A stretch of DNA of 64,000 nucleotides from Vitellaria paradoxa (lineage: Eukaryota; Streptophyta; Magnoliopsida; Ericales; Sapotaceae), in NCBI GenBank assembly GCA_019916065.1, contig CM034233.1, forward strand, positions 49,164,509 through 49,228,508, read 5' to 3'. The notes below the pieces were generated by a model. The model was not told the origin of the DNA and made no database searches. It saw nothing but the letters and a program-made list of their open reading frames with translations. Below are positions 33,488 through 45,530 of the stretch, piece by piece (the first letter of the stretch is position 1; each line of letters opens with the position of its first letter). The position numbers and the translations under genes were made by a program.

Positions 33488-34447
33488 AACAACATGTTGA
33501 TAGTTGAGTAGATTATTGGGATGATCAACAGGCCAAAGAAATAGTTGTCTAAGTTTTTTGGATATGAAAATCTTAGGCCCAGTTCTAGCAAATATTAGAC
33601 ATGAACATTGTTTGTGACAGGAAAGCAATGAGATTATGGCTGTCACAGGAGAAGTATATTGAACTGGTGATTAAAAAGTTTAACATGAAAAATGCTAAGC
33701 TAATAACACTTCTTTGCCAGTCATTTCAAGTTAAGCACAAGTTCGTGTCCCTCTACCCAGAAAGGAAGAGAAGAAATAGATGAAATTCCTTACTCCTCAG
33801 TTGTAGGGAGGTTGATGTATGCCAGAGTGTACACATGACCAAAGATTGCTAGTACGGTTAAGAGTTGTGGGCAGATTTCATTCTAATTTTGAAAAAGTAC
33901 ATTGGGAAGTAGTGAAATGAATTCTAAGATATCTCAAGGGTACTTTTAAGTTGTGCTTGTGTTTAGGAGATTATGAACAAGTCTTGAAAAGGTACAGAGA
34001 TGCTAATATGGCAAGAGACTTTAATTGTAGAAAGAACACTTCTGTATTTGTATGTTACTTTTGCAGGTGGAGCGATCTCATAGAAGTCAAGTTACAAAAA
34101 TGCGTGGCTCTATCTACAGTAGAGACTGAATACATTGTTGTGGTAGAAGTAGGGAAAGAGATGCTTTTGTTATAGAATCTTCTTCAAGAACTAGGTTAAG
34201 GATAGTCCAAGTATGTGGTTATTGTGACATTCAAAGTGCTCTAAATTTGAGCAAGAATAGCATATACCATTCTTGCACAAAGAATATTGACATCCGCTAT
34301 CAATGGATATACAAAGTTATGGAGAATCAACTTATGAAGCTTGAGAAAATTTATACAGACAAAACTTCTGCAAATATGTTGACAAAAGTGATTCCTAGAG
34401 ACATGCATGTGTTTTGCCAAGACAAGATTGGCATTGACTCCATGTAA
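33488..34447 (+). pseudogene. Copia pol, part 3: RT end and RNase H
   Basis: Begins with NNMLIV, the position of the DDMLI motif with both Asp codons changed to Asn. Then MNIVCDRKAMRLWLSQEKY, VIKKFNMKNAKLIT, VGRLMYARVYT-like text, RYLKGTFKLCLC, YRDANMARDFNCRK, VKLQKCVALSTVETEYI, IYHSCTKNIDIRYQWI and KTSANMLTKVIPRDM. The final stop is at 34445-34447. The RNase H region is the best-preserved part (33951-34447). Inactive. Confidence 0.82.
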
Positions 34448-34491
34448 CGAGTTACAATTGGTGTCTCCTTCTCCCACGGGTGTGGAGGACG

Positions 34492-35079
34492 TGATTTTGA
34501 TGGATCCTCACTCATGGTAATGGCACAGAGGGAGAAACCCAAGGGGTTTCAATTTCAGTAGCAACAATAATATCCCTTAATTGCACCTCTCATTCAAGTA
34601 AGCAATTAAGGGTTATCTGTTTCAGTTTCAGCGGCTGCTAACTTCTGTGATTGCTCGTCTCATTGAAGCAAGGAGATCAAGAGTCATCAGTTTCAAGAAC
34701 GATAAAGTCCCTTAATTGCTCCTCTCATTAAAGCCAAGCAATTAAGGGTCATCACATTTGTGGCTCTTCATTCCCTGTGAATTACTACATGTGTGTGTGT
34801 GTGAGGTGAAAGCTAGAGATACACAGAAAAAGGGAAGAGTTGAACTGAGCGAAAAATAGAGTGTGAGGTGAGGGTGATACGTAGATAGTCTGTAAGAAAT
34901 TCCTCTGGTTTCAGATAATTCAGAGAGAAAAATAGAGAGATTATGTATTCCCACATTGTTAGAGTGGAGTAGTTTTTATCTCTTTCGTGAACGTAGGCAA
35001 AGTTAATCCATGCACATTAACTCTGGTGTTCTTACTTGCCTTACTTTATTTTATGGCCAATTTTATTTTGATTCAAACA
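34492..35079 (+). repeat. Probable 3' LTR of the copia element
   Basis: A purine-rich GGGTGTGGAGGACG (34478-34491) precedes TGATTTTGATGG. The region ends GATTCAAACA at 35079, and a copia-style U5 (TCGTGAACGTAGGCAAAGTT near 34986) lies near the end. The partner LTR is outside the window, so the boundaries are tentative. U3 holds three hairpin-forming repeats (34573-34756). Confidence 0.5.
34573..34756 (+). promoter_or_regulatory. Three imperfect ~68-bp repeats with hairpins in copia U3
   Basis: Units near 34573, 34646 and 34709. The first and third contain CCCTTAATTGC and GCAATTAAGGG separated by about 17 bases, a perfect 11-bp stem. The middle copy is decayed (TGATTGCTCGTCTCATTGAA). Each is followed by (T)TATCTG/TCATCAG text. 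Position upstream of U5 suggests an enhancer-like array. Confidence 0.55.
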
Positions 35080-35976
35080 GTTAAAATAAATGACTATTTA
35101 ATTTATTAAATTATTTTTTATGTAACATAATTAGCTTAGAAAAAAAAAACTATGATTAGGCCATAAAATAGTCACACGTTCTGATAGAAAATAGTTAGAA
35201 TTAGTCGCTTTGGAAAGCAAATTTCTAAATTTCAATGGCAAAAATGTTGTTTACACTGGAGCACTTGGGGGAATCAACTCAAAAACTACTGGTAAGGTAT
35301 TATCCAATGCTCTTCGAATAGCATAATTGGCTTAGAGCACATTATTCTGATAAGAGTATGGAATAAATTTTTAAGAGTATCACCATCAGTACCCCATTCC
35401 AGCAATGAAAGAAAATTTGAAATTAATGTAAAGCTCTAAATGACTTTTTCTTCAACAACACTAAGATTGTGTTTGATATTGAAGAGGTAGTTTTTTTTCA
35501 TATATTTTTAATTGAAATTTTAATTTTTTTTCTTAGCTTTTAGCCATTTTATTCACAATAATTAACAAAAAAAAAAAACCACAAAAATAATGCTTCAAAA
35601 TATGAGAACTCACATACAAATGAAAAAGAAAAAAATCAATTTTCTTTGCTGTATATATATAGAATTTTTTTTTTTATCTTTATGAATGCTACTAACATAC
35701 TTAAAAGATTTCAAAAGTTTTAAAAGAAAAAAAAAACACACAAATTTTATTAAAAAAGTCATATACCCCCCCCCCCCCCCCCACACACAAAAGGGCGCTT
35801 CTTCTATATTAGCAAACTGCGTAAGGATAAAAATTTAATTATATTAGCAGTAAGGATAAAAATTTAATTATATTTGCAAACTGCGCAAGGAAAAAAATTT
35901 AATGCGTTTGTCATGACATTAACAATTTCTTTCTCCCTGTTCAATTAGTCCTACGTAAGAACCAAAGTCAAAGTAA
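35080..35976. other. A+T-rich non-coding DNA
   Basis: No gene seen. It contains many A or T runs, a run of 18 C at 35766-35783, and a short duplication of GTAAGGATAAAAATTTAATTA near 35822-35870. This may be the pre-insertion host DNA beside the copia element or remnants of older repeats. Confidence 0.6.
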
Positions 35977-36215
35977 GGCCCCGCTTGAGAAAATTAATAT
36001 GTACTAATGGTACTAAAAAAAATTAGGTTAGTAGTTAGCTAAAAAAGTTAACTAATTTTGTATTTAGAAAGAAAAAAAATTATATTTTTAAATTGCTAAC
36101 TTGTAAAGATAAATTGATATTTTTACTCTCGAAAGTTTAAAAAAAATTAAAATATAAAAAAATAAAAAAATCTAATAACTATTAAAGTAGTCATTAACAC
36201 TTCCTGAACGGTGCC
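35977..36215. mobile_element. Tourist-like (PIF/Harbinger) MITE
   Basis: 239 bp with imperfect terminal inverted repeats GGCCCCGCTTGAG and GGCACCGTTCAGG, flanked by TAA on both sides (35974-35976, 36216-36218), the 3-bp duplication usual for this group. The A+T-rich interior has no ORF. The neighbouring repeat unit near 36290-36330 looks like the same site without the insert. Confidence 0.65.
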
Positions 36216-36222
36216 TAAAAAT

Positions 36223-36365
36223 GACGGGAGTTGCTAGTCGAGAAGACCCTAACGATCACGTTACCGATTTCTTTCTCCCTGTTTAATTAGTTCCTACATA
36301 AGAACCAAAGTCAAAGTAAAAGGACGGGAGTTGCCAATCGAGAAGACTCTGACAATCACGTTATA
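36223..36365. repeat. ~100-bp tandem duplication
   Basis: The unit GACGGGAGTTGC...GAAGAC...CACGTTA recurs at 36223 and about 36323. The segment TTTCTTTCTCCCTGTT...AAGAACCAAAGTCAAAGTAA also occurs at about 35927-35976 and 36268-36318. The MITE interrupts the first copy. Confidence 0.7.
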
Positions 36366-36465
36366 GTGACTTCAATAATTACAAAAAAAAAAAAAGTCAT
36401 ATATATATATATATATGAAAAAAAATAAAAATAAAAATTCAGCTTCTTCCATGTTGCTAAACTAC

Positions 36466-36871
36466 GACTGAGTTTGGTTACAAATTTTAATTTTAGTTAT
36501 TTTTTAACCTTTTTTCACTTAATATGATTCGTTTTAATTAAAATTTAATTTTTTTTCCAAAAACTATAATTTTTTACACTTGTTAATCACATTTGTAAAA
36601 AAAAAAAAATTAATTAAAAAATTCATGTCTGTTTAAATAAAAATTATACGTCTAAGTTAAAAAAATAAAAAAATAAGTATTTTTATTCTTTTAGTTTTTA
36701 CTCAAACGGACATGATTCTTTTAATTTGTCATTTTTTTACGGATATAATTAGCATGTCTAAGAGTTACAGCTTTCGAAAAAATTAAATTGTGGTTAAAAA
36801 AACATATAAAACCAAAAAGAAATTTAAAAAAAAAAAAAAAAAAAAACCATGTTTGTAACTAAACAAAGCCT
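36466..36871. mobile_element. Possible second MITE
   Basis: The ends are inverted relatives: GAGTTTGGTTACAAATTT (near 36472) and, reverse-complemented from about 36845-36871, GGCTTTGTTTAGTTACAAAC. The interior is A+T-rich and non-coding. No clean target duplication was found, so the ends are approximate. Confidence 0.4.
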
Positions 36872-37250
36872 ACATGAAGATGAAAATGCAACGCGCATGC
36901 CACATCAATAATTCCCTTCTCGCTTCTCAATTCTAACAAAGAACCAAATTCAACACGAAATGTTACTGATCAAGAAGCTTCCGACACCAAATTAGCTATC
37001 GGAGTTACCAGCAGTACCTGGAGAAAAAGAGAACATATATACGTTCTGACTATTGTCTACGTTTTGTTATAAATGAGAAGAATATCTATACATATCACTA
37101 TTCATGTTTACTCATTTTATAAATGAGTTAGCGCAACTGTCTAACGCTCCGATTGGGGTACAAGTTTTTTTAAAAAAATTCTAAAATAATTTTTAAAAAG
37201 TTTAACTTCCTTTCATCTAATGTAGGATTTGGGGAAGGGACTGTTAAATT

Positions 37251-37328
37251 TTAATCCAACGATTTAAATTCATTTACATATTTTTAATTTAAAAATACTT
37301 AAATAAATTTGAACCGTTGGATTTTAAT
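37251..37328. repeat. Foldback (inverted repeat)
   Basis: Arms TTAATCCAACGATTTAAAT and, inverted, TTAAAATCCAACGGTTCAAA, with a loop of about 20-25 bases. Could form a ~25-bp imperfect hairpin. Might be a short MITE core or a small-RNA precursor-like foldback; neither is shown. Confidence 0.55.
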
Positions 37329-39073
37329 CTTTTAGTTATCGAGTCCACTGGAACGTGACAGCTGACATCGCCTTCCCCTATTCTTTAATATGCCACTTTT
37401 ATACTAACTTTGAACCTTTTTCTTTTTTTTTGAAACTTCAAACGTCCTAAATACCCCTTTATAAATGAATTAGGGTAAAATTCACTTAGGTATCTTCTTG
37501 TGATATTATCACTACGTTGTTGATTCTTGTTGTCCAATTATCTATAGTAGCGAATTTATAATTTTATTACACTGCATTCAAGCTATTAAGTGACAAAATT
37601 TGTAATTCAATTCAGATAATGAAACAAAATGTATGAAGCATATATTTCTTAGAATAAATCTATATTAATATAAAAAGTCTGGATATGTGAAAAATTTTTA
37701 TTGGACACTTATAACCTTCTAATTTTACATAAATCTAATTGTACCCTTTGTCCCAAAAACTTCCGTAATTAATGATGGGACCTCTCATCTTAGTAACTGT
37801 CTTTACTTCCAACATCACTCTTTTCGTATTACTTTGTATTTTGAGATTTGATTACGCTGATTGCTTTTCCTTTTTTTTCTTTTCTTTTCTTGGTAATCTT
37901 TTGGCATTTCTTAACAATATTTCAGAATTTTTTCCAACCATTTGTACAGAGTTTATGGATTATATACCTTTGATGGAATCTTATTGAAATTCTATGGATA
38001 ATCAACCAGAATTTAATTGATTATTTATTATGTTTCTTGATATACAAATATATATATGGATCCACTCCCCTCCTTTTTTTTTGCTATTTTCCTACTCTTT
38101 TTAAATCTCAACCATTCATTTTGTCTTAGAGCTAAAAATACATCCTTTTGTAGTTTTCATTTTATTGACTTTTCCAGTTTTCCTCTTACTTTTTTGACAC
38201 ATTTTCTTGATAATTGACACCTATCGCACTTTCTTATCGCTTACTATAATCTAAATATTTTTCTATTTCACATATATTAAAAAAACGTAGCCCAATTTTT
38301 TTTAAATGAAAAAAATTTGCCCTATTAAATATTTGAGGTTATTATAAATTATAAAATATGTTAACATCATTAACTATCTGTTTTGAATATTTAAGATTAT
38401 TGTAAATCATAAAATATATTAACATCAACTAAGAATTGATTCCTCTATTTTTTTTTCTTTTAGGAATAAAGTTAATAGGACTCCTGACATATACAAAGGA
38501 GTGTGGTTAGTTTGATAAATTCCTAACCTCTCTATCTATATTTGAGACGTTTGAATTTTTCAAAACTCCATGGACATGTTTTGCATAAACAAAAGAAAAA
38601 AAAAATCTTATTCTAACTAATTCTATGTTGTGAAACAAAATCGAGAAAAAAGATGTAGATAGAAGACTAAGAGAGATTTTTTTTTTTTTGGTGTGTAATA
38701 TAGCTTAATTCTTTTCTCTTGTCTTTCTACTCTCTTCTATGAGAAATTTATTTCTTTTTTTTTTTGAAAAAAAAAAGGGTTAAGTTTGAAATTTAAAAAG
38801 ACTAGAAAAATAGCAATACATGGACATATATAGCAAGATTCTAAATTGCAACCCCTCACATGAAGTTAGAAGAGGCTAAAGTGCATTAATTAAAATAAAT
38901 TTTAAAATAAAAGTGAGCGTTATAATGAAAATCAATACAGAATATGAATCCTCATAATGATTTTGATTTAATTTAATTAAAATAAATTTTAAAATGAAAG
39001 TTATGGTTACAAGGAAACTTATTGGAGTGCAATCAATGCAGAATATGAATACTTATATCTAATTAAAGTAATT
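37329..39073. other. A+T-rich non-coding DNA
   Basis: No gene supported; the 71-codon ORF at 37772-37987 has low-complexity Phe-rich text and no family signature. Two short tandem duplications are visible: about 58-bp period at 38327-38431 and about 86-bp period at 38886-39065. Poly(A)/poly(T) runs are frequent. Confidence 0.6.
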
Positions 39074-39819
39074 TGTAACACCTGGATTTTTATAACCCGA
39101 ATACCGAAGGGTGACTTGGGATTATTTGTTGAATATAAAAATAAGATGATAATAACACGCTATCACACCCCAAATTTTCCTCCAAACTGGGGTTGACTCG
39201 CAATAAAAATTTAAGATATTCAAAATCCCTAGTTTGTCCCAAACAATATTTATAAGCCATTAGGCTAAATTATTTGGTAGGATTCAACTGCAGAGTACAA
39301 AATAAAGATAAAGAATGGTATTACAGAGCCATAAAAGCGTCCCAACCACGCGATTGACATTACATACCAAATAAAAGTAAACTAGGTTTAAAATTAATGA
39401 TTACAATCATCCAATAATTATTATTACATACCACAATGATAAATAGGGTCTACCAGTGCTGTGCAAGAAAAAAAAATAGATAGCTCTTCTGGTGGAATAT
39501 TTAAGAGAAATTAACCTCTTTTTAGCTCATCTTTAGTATCCCTGTACCCAATATCCTGAAAAATATTCCCACAAAAGGGTGAGCTAATAAAGCCCTGTAA
39601 TCAGAATCTCCTAGGTGCCTATATGCAGTGGTCATAATACTATACTATATTAGGTGATCCAATACAGTGAATGTGATTAGGTGGTATACTGTTCATGTGA
39701 CAAATAATTTAATAGATCCCAACTGAATAATGTAAATTATACTTACAACAGTATGATGAGGTTGTCACTGTAACTACTATTTTACTTACACGTCAAATAG
39801 TTTAATGTTATTATTTGTA

Positions 39820-39900
39820 CCACAATGAAATTAGTGTTACAGTGGTAGGGATCTCAGATTCAGATCTTTAAGATCTCAGGATCAAACCCCGTAGCGATAA
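39820..39900 (+). other. tRNA-like module 2 in LTR-B
   Basis: TTACAGTGGTAGGGATCTC (A-box-like) followed 50 bases on by GGATCAAACCCCG (B-box-like, fits GWTCRANNC). Equivalent to 53367-53449 on the minus strand. Antisense to its LTR. Confidence 0.5.
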
Positions 39901-40658
39901 AAGTTTTATATTTTTTGTTTACATCTTTTTATAAAATATTCATTAAAAGGAATTAAATATAATTAAATAATTCCAACACATCATTCATACATAAGTAAGA
40001 AAAGTTACCAGTCATAATAAAATTTGATAAAGGGGTTTAATCTAAATCCTCCTATGTAATCATACTCCTATCCTCCTCTAACCCTAATCTTGGCAACTAG
40101 TGACTTTACGGGCTTAATATCCAATTATCCACTCCAATGGTGTCACCTACCAAAAACCTATACGTCGCGACTGACTATATGACTGGTTAGGTCAAAAGGG
40201 AACATCTCCCAAACAAAATGCATATGTTCCCATCTCTACCTAAAAGGCCATTTCTACCCATCCATCACCTCATTGCCAAAGATAAGTTTAGCACCAAGTG
40301 CCTTAATTTCTTCTCACCTTTTTACATTCCCAAGGGTACCTTGTGGGAAATAATACATTTTTAATAACTACCGGTAATGTTCCTAGGCAATGAATCCTAA
40401 GTAGGATTATTCAATCACATGCAGTATATTTTTAAGTATTTTATCTAAATCCATAATTCAATAATAATTCTCAATAAATTAAAGATTAATATAGCACCAA
40501 TATTATTATCACAAGGTAGTTACTACATATAAATTAACAAATAGCAAGTAGCTAGAGAGATTTAGAATCCGAATTAGTATTTTAGTTAATTCTTTTGACA
40601 AATTTGTCGTACTACCTTTGATAAAAATAAAATTATTTCTAATGGTATATTAATTAAA

Positions 40659-40728
40659 CCGAGGTTGGTAGCTCAGTGGAAGGTGACCCTAATTGTGATT
40701 TGAAGTCGCAAGATTGAACCTCATTTGC
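40659..40728 (+). other. tRNA-like module 1 in LTR-B
   Basis: CCGAGGTTGGTAGCTCAGTG (A-box) and GATTGAACCTC (B-box-like), with an anticodon-stem-like inverted pair TTGTGA/TCGCAA around TTTGAAG. Equivalent to 52542-52612 on the minus strand. Antisense to its LTR. Confidence 0.55.
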
Positions 40729-42734
40729 CTTTTTTTCCTCTTTTTTTATTATTATTATGGAATATAAAGATAATAAATAGCTCTTGGGGTTATATTTAAT
40801 TTTAGAAAAATTTATAAATTTTATTTTATTGTAACTGGATAGTATAGTACATTAGTTGAAGAATTAAGCCAATGTGAGATTACAAAACTAATACATTCTA
40901 AACTTTTGATTTGGTAGGAGAATAACATTATTCAAAATAATTTGAATAAATTCCAATCATCATTTTATTTATAACCAAACTCTTATCATAGGTTTTCGGC
41001 TTCAAGATATCCACAAATGTCCATTGAATTAGTCCAATGTTTAGGAAAGGTATTTAAATAAGTTTCATTAAATTCATTTAATCATAAAAATAGAGTTATA
41101 TAACTTGTTAGGTTGACAAAATAATGCCTAAAAAATAATTAAAATAAATCAAATTCATTTAAGGAAGACCAAATGAGGGAAGAACAAGTCCATTGTTTCA
41201 TTTGGCCATTTTATCAAATACTTGGTTTCACTTAGCCATTTTAGTCTGAATAAGTCATCCAACTATCCATAATGAAACTGATTGTCTAAATTAGTTATCA
41301 TAAATATTATAGTGTCAAAAAATATATAATATCCAATTTAAAATAATTTCATATCAATTGAAAGATAACTAAGTAGTATCAATTTAACAGTCCACTTTGG
41401 TATTTCATCAATCAGTATAAGTGCTTTACTAGATTAGACCTTGTGAACAAAATTACAGTGAATAGAAATCATTAACATATCTATAACTAACAAACAGTAA
41501 TTGGACATTTAAATCAATCTATAGACATAAAATTCTTATAAAAAAATCCAAAGAAAACATCAATTAAAGATTAAGCAGAGATAGCAGCTTAAAAGAAAAT
41601 TCATGTAAAATAAAACAGAACTCCGATATCTATAAATTTTATATTTATAGAACTAGACTTCAAGACCTACAAATTTCATGTTTTATACTTTTTAAAATTC
41701 TAAAGTCTGAAGGTTCAAAAACAATCTTGAATTCAGTTTGTTCAGAAAATATAATTTTACACGTGTTCATTTTTTGGGCATAACTTTTGACTTATAAATC
41801 GGATTGATGCAAATCTTTTTGGGTTGGAAAGAAAACTTAAATGGCTACAACTTTTATGTTTTAGCTGAAATCTAATTCCAGCATTTTAGGGGGTCAAAAT
41901 CACGTTGGAAGTTAGTGAGCTATAGCTCACTGTGCTGAACCGGACAGCACTCTATTCGAACAACAGTACCCATTTTTTGCGTTTTAATGTAAAGACCAAA
42001 TTTTTTATGATTTAATTTTATTTTAGAATTATTTACATTTAATTTCAGATTTTTTGTGCCATTTAAAATTTTATTTAGAAATGAGATTTTAAAGTAATTA
42101 CGTTTATGATGCATTAAGTGTGCTTACATTAATTTTATTTTTTTTTATTATTGCTATTTGTGTGTGTGCTAGCAATGGTATGTATGTATGTATGTTTATT
42201 ATTTGCTGCGTTTTCCTATTGGATGAAAGAGGTGGCTGAGAAGTAATTATGTGAGGGAGGTCAAAGGGCTACCAAAATTGAATTTGGTGTTGGAGTGTGG
42301 AAGATATTAATGGGAGATTTATTCTAGGTGCTTGTATGAGTGGATAAAGGGGAGACTCTTGGGTTGTTTAAAATCTTCACCATCAATGATATTCCCCTAA
42401 GAAACTCTACATTTTTTATTTTGGCCTTTTGAATTAAGAAATAGAGGGAGAGAGAGATCATGCTATCAGTTGTACGTTGGTAAAGATCGTTGAAAGATTT
42501 TCGGAAAACGCGTAATTATCGTTTCAAAGAGGATTATCGGATCGTGTTTACGGCTAACTTGAGTTGGTGTTGATTGCTTACACACTGATTGTCTACGTGT
42601 GTAGTGAGGTAGGTGGGATTGTGTTTATTTGATATATATAGTTTTTTTCATGTCATGTATATAGATACATATATGTGCAAGAGATGAAAAACCTATTCTA
42701 TGAATTGATTCTTGATTATGTGAAATTCTAGAAT

Positions 42735-43560
42735 TTTCACACTGAAATGGGTACACTGTTTTCCCATAAAAATCATGCTGAGAGATTGATTTAATTATTG
42801 AAACTTTTATATGTTAAATTAGACATGTAGATGAGTTTTCTATAAAAATTTCATAATTTTTGGAATTTCAATGAATTTATTAAAAATAGTCAAACTTGAC
42901 TGATTAGTTGGGATTTCTATGCTAGGATCAGCACACTATTTTTATATGAAATTCATACTTAGAGGCCGCATTGATTTTTGATATTTTTATATATGAGAGT
43001 ACATATCCAACTAATACCCAGTAAAAATTTAATATTTTTTTGAGTTAAAATGGATTTTACAAAAATCATGAAAGTTGACTGTTTGTTTTAAATTGTTGTG
43101 CTGATAGGAGTTTGATTTTTGGTATAAAAATGATACCTGGAGATTAAATTTATTTCTAAGAATTTTAAATATGAAACTAGACATGTTAAATATTCTATAA
43201 TAACATTTTTATAATTTTTTCACTAATTATTTATTTTATAAAAATATTGAAACTTGGCTACTTGGTTTACATTGCTGTACTGACAGCAGTCAGATTTTGG
43301 TGTAAAAGGTATAAATAAAAGTTGATATAATTTTTGAATTTTTATATATTAAACTAGATATATGAATGAGCTTTCTGTGAAAATTTCAAAATTTTTGGAT
43401 TTAAAATGGATTTTATAAAAATCATGAAAATAAGCTGTTATGTATGGTTATAACAAAAATACCCATTTAGTATTCTTAAAATCCGTATTATATGGCTTTA
43501 TGAATAAATTTTAAATCTTTTTTTATGAAACTAGACTTAATTATAAGTATTTTAGGCTTT
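42735..43560 (+). repeat. ~178-bp degenerate tandem repeat in LTR-A
   Basis: About five units. The anchor text ..ACTAGACATGT (or variants) occurs at about 42821, 42999, 43179, 43356 and 43533, spaced 177-180 bp. Each is followed by TTTTCTATAAAAATTTC..AATTTTT and then TTTTATAAAAATCATGAAA-type text. Units are diverged but the spacing is very even. Confidence 0.65.
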
Positions 43561-44076
43561 TGAATTAGTATAAAATATTTCATTTTCTATTTTTTAAATT
43601 ATCAAAATTTATGTCTTGAATCCTTCATTGTCATGACATGCTTGATATAAAATTTTATTTACCAAGCTAGCTGCATATATATTCCTGAATATGGTTGCAT
43701 GATATTTATTTGATAAATCTTATATGATAATATTTTTATGGAAGGGCAACATGAAACTTAGGCCCGAAACTCATTCACACTTCATAAAACTTATAAAGTA
43801 AAGGGAAAAAACACAAAAAAATCAAATTAGGGAGAACTTTTGTGTATGTTGTGCTGTTAATTAAAGGAATTACTTGAGATTTTATTTTTGGGTTATTGGG
43901 ATCATTAAGGGTACTAGAAAGAGTGGGTTTTAGAGCCCAAGAGTTGGAAGCCCCAAAACATGCATAGGGTGGTTAGCATAACCAGTAGGCTAAAAACCTA
44001 CAAAATGCATATACAGCTTATTCTAGCGTATATTTAGTACCAAGACTGCGAGATCGGTTTGCCTACTAAGGCAAAT

Positions 44077-44191
44077 GAGTACATTTGGGACTACGGGACC
44101 AATTGTACCCCATGACTGAGCTCTGGGGATGTGATGAGTACATTTAGGACTGCGGGACTAGTTGTACCCCACGGCTTAGGCCTGGAGATTT
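44077..44191 (+). repeat. 58-bp tandem pair in LTR-A
   Basis: GAGTACATTTGGGACTACGG...TTGTACCCCATG at 44077 and again at 44135 with a few changes. Copied with the rest of the segment at about 47440-47554. Confidence 0.75.
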
Positions 44192-44812
44192 ATTTTGGGT
44201 GTAGTTCTGAGACCACAGACTAAACTTGTAGAGTACCTAACCCATAGTATGATATTAATGTGTGGTGATGTGAATGATGTGAAATGATTTATTTCTAGCA
44301 TGAGACTGCGGGATGATGGATGAGTAACTTTATTATTTGAATGAAATGATTAAATATGGATATTTTGAAAATTTTAAGATTTTAAATTTTATTCTTATTG
44401 ATTAGTGTTAATAGCTTTGCATGATTAAGAAATTATATTTTATAAACACTTTCTGAGCACACGTGGAACTTAGTGCTCACCACCTATTACAGTTGGTAAT
44501 GTAGGGGTTGATGCTCCTAATGAACCAGTGGGTTAGCTAGCCGTCTTGGGTTGTTATAGTTGGATGATTTGTTTTATTTTGTATTCCAATAGTTAAATTT
44601 TAATGTAATGGAGTATTGATTTGGGCCCATATTTGTGACATAGTTTTGTAGCCCATTTTTAGGGTATTTTAAAGGTATTTTGAATATTTAAGAAATTGAA
44701 TAAATACTTACTTTAATTAAATTCCGCTCTAATATTATACATTTTTCATGATTTAATATTTATTTTTGGGTTTCGTTCCCACGTCCCCAGTTGTTGATTT
44801 CGGGGCGTGACA

Positions 44813-45530
44813 TTTAATGTCCAACTCTGCTCTAGTTTCAAGTTTCATGCTCTGTTTTGTTTTCCAACCAATTCTATTCACTATTTGGTGTTCTTGAGTC
44901 CTTATATTATCATTATAAGTACATATGAACACTAACCAACCAAGAATGCAAATTCAAACATGTAAATATAAATTCGATATTACAAGTTATGAAGATAATT
45001 AACTAAAAATTTTATCACAATCAAGTTTCATACTTCAAACCCAAAAAATGCTTCAACTTCAAATTAATCCTAAACATGTTCATTTTAGTTCAAATTGAAG
45101 GCATCAAACACATTCTAGGAGGTTCGTCATCCTATCTCAATGAAAATATTGGTGACCAAGTCTAAGAAGGAAGAGGAGTTGAGCTTTGAACACCAACCAA
45201 ACTGGAAAGCTCTAAGCTTTTCTTCTTCCTCCAAGCACCACCAAGTCTCTAACCAACACTTGATAATTTTTTTTTTTTTAAAGCACACAAACCTCACAAC
45301 TTTTGAAAACCTTGGAATTTTTTTTTGTTTTTTTTCACAGAGAGGAAGCATTTTATAAAAAGTCATGGGGGTGTAGGGGAAGTGTCGGTGGAGAAGACAA
45401 CCTCCACTTCCCATGCTTCAAAGCCTTTAATGTAGGAACTTGAATGTACAATAGGTGGCATGATCCAGGAATCTTGCTTCTTTTGACTATTTAACCAAAT
45501 AATTTGAGAAAAGTATGGGAGAATGGATGC
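44813..45530 (-). repeat. LTR-B, middle segment
   Basis: Continues LTR-B after the TTTAA duplication. The reverse complement matches the Tekay LTR region 51140-51430, e.g. GACCAAGTCTAAGAAGGAAG against the complement of TTCCTTCTCAGACTTGGTC. Ends at GATGC, the target of LTR-C. Confidence 0.75.

Larger units (their letters stand above)
19579..35079 (+). mobile_element. Tork-like Ty1/copia element, broken by three insertions
   Basis: Copia pol text is readable in one direction in three blocks (19579-21416, 29334-29540, 33488-34447), with integrase, RT and RNase H in copia order. Between them sit a gag-only Athila relative and a solo LTR with its passenger. The left end is cut by the Sirevirus LTR, and the 5' half would lie beyond the window start. 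Tork-like assignment is from sequence style (MVERETGK, KWIFKLNKD, FLHGD, KLRKSLYGLK, DMLTKV). It is the oldest unit of the left nest and heavily mutated. Confidence 0.78.
39074..41987 (-). repeat. LTR-B (Tekay-type), 3' segment
   Basis: Plus-strand start TGTAACACCTGG; on the minus strand it ends ...CCAGGTGTTACA. It is a diverged reverse-complement match to the Tekay LTR (51540-54179): for example TGGGGTTGACTCGCAAT against ATTG..GGGTCAACCCCA text, the two tRNA-like modules, and the ~110-bp shared block (41773-41879). No primer site lies left of 39074, so this is a solo LTR or a 3' LTR. It is interrupted at 41988 by LTR-A and continues at 44813. Confidence 0.78.
41988..44812 (+). mobile_element. 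Solo LTR-A (gypsy, probably Tekay-like)
   Basis: 2825 bp, TGTAAAGACCAAATT...TTTCGGGGCGTGACA, flanked by a perfect target duplication TTTAA (41983-41987 and 44813-44817). No coding, PBS or PPT. It contains about five 178-bp repeat units (42735-43560) and a 58-bp tandem pair (44077-44191). Its right third is copied in the 3.36-kb duplication. LTR-B resumes after it. Confidence 0.85.

Noticed and set aside
37772..37987. 71-codon ORF as a small host gene
   Set aside because: Phe/Ser-rich low-complexity translation from T-rich DNA, no motif, no conserved context.
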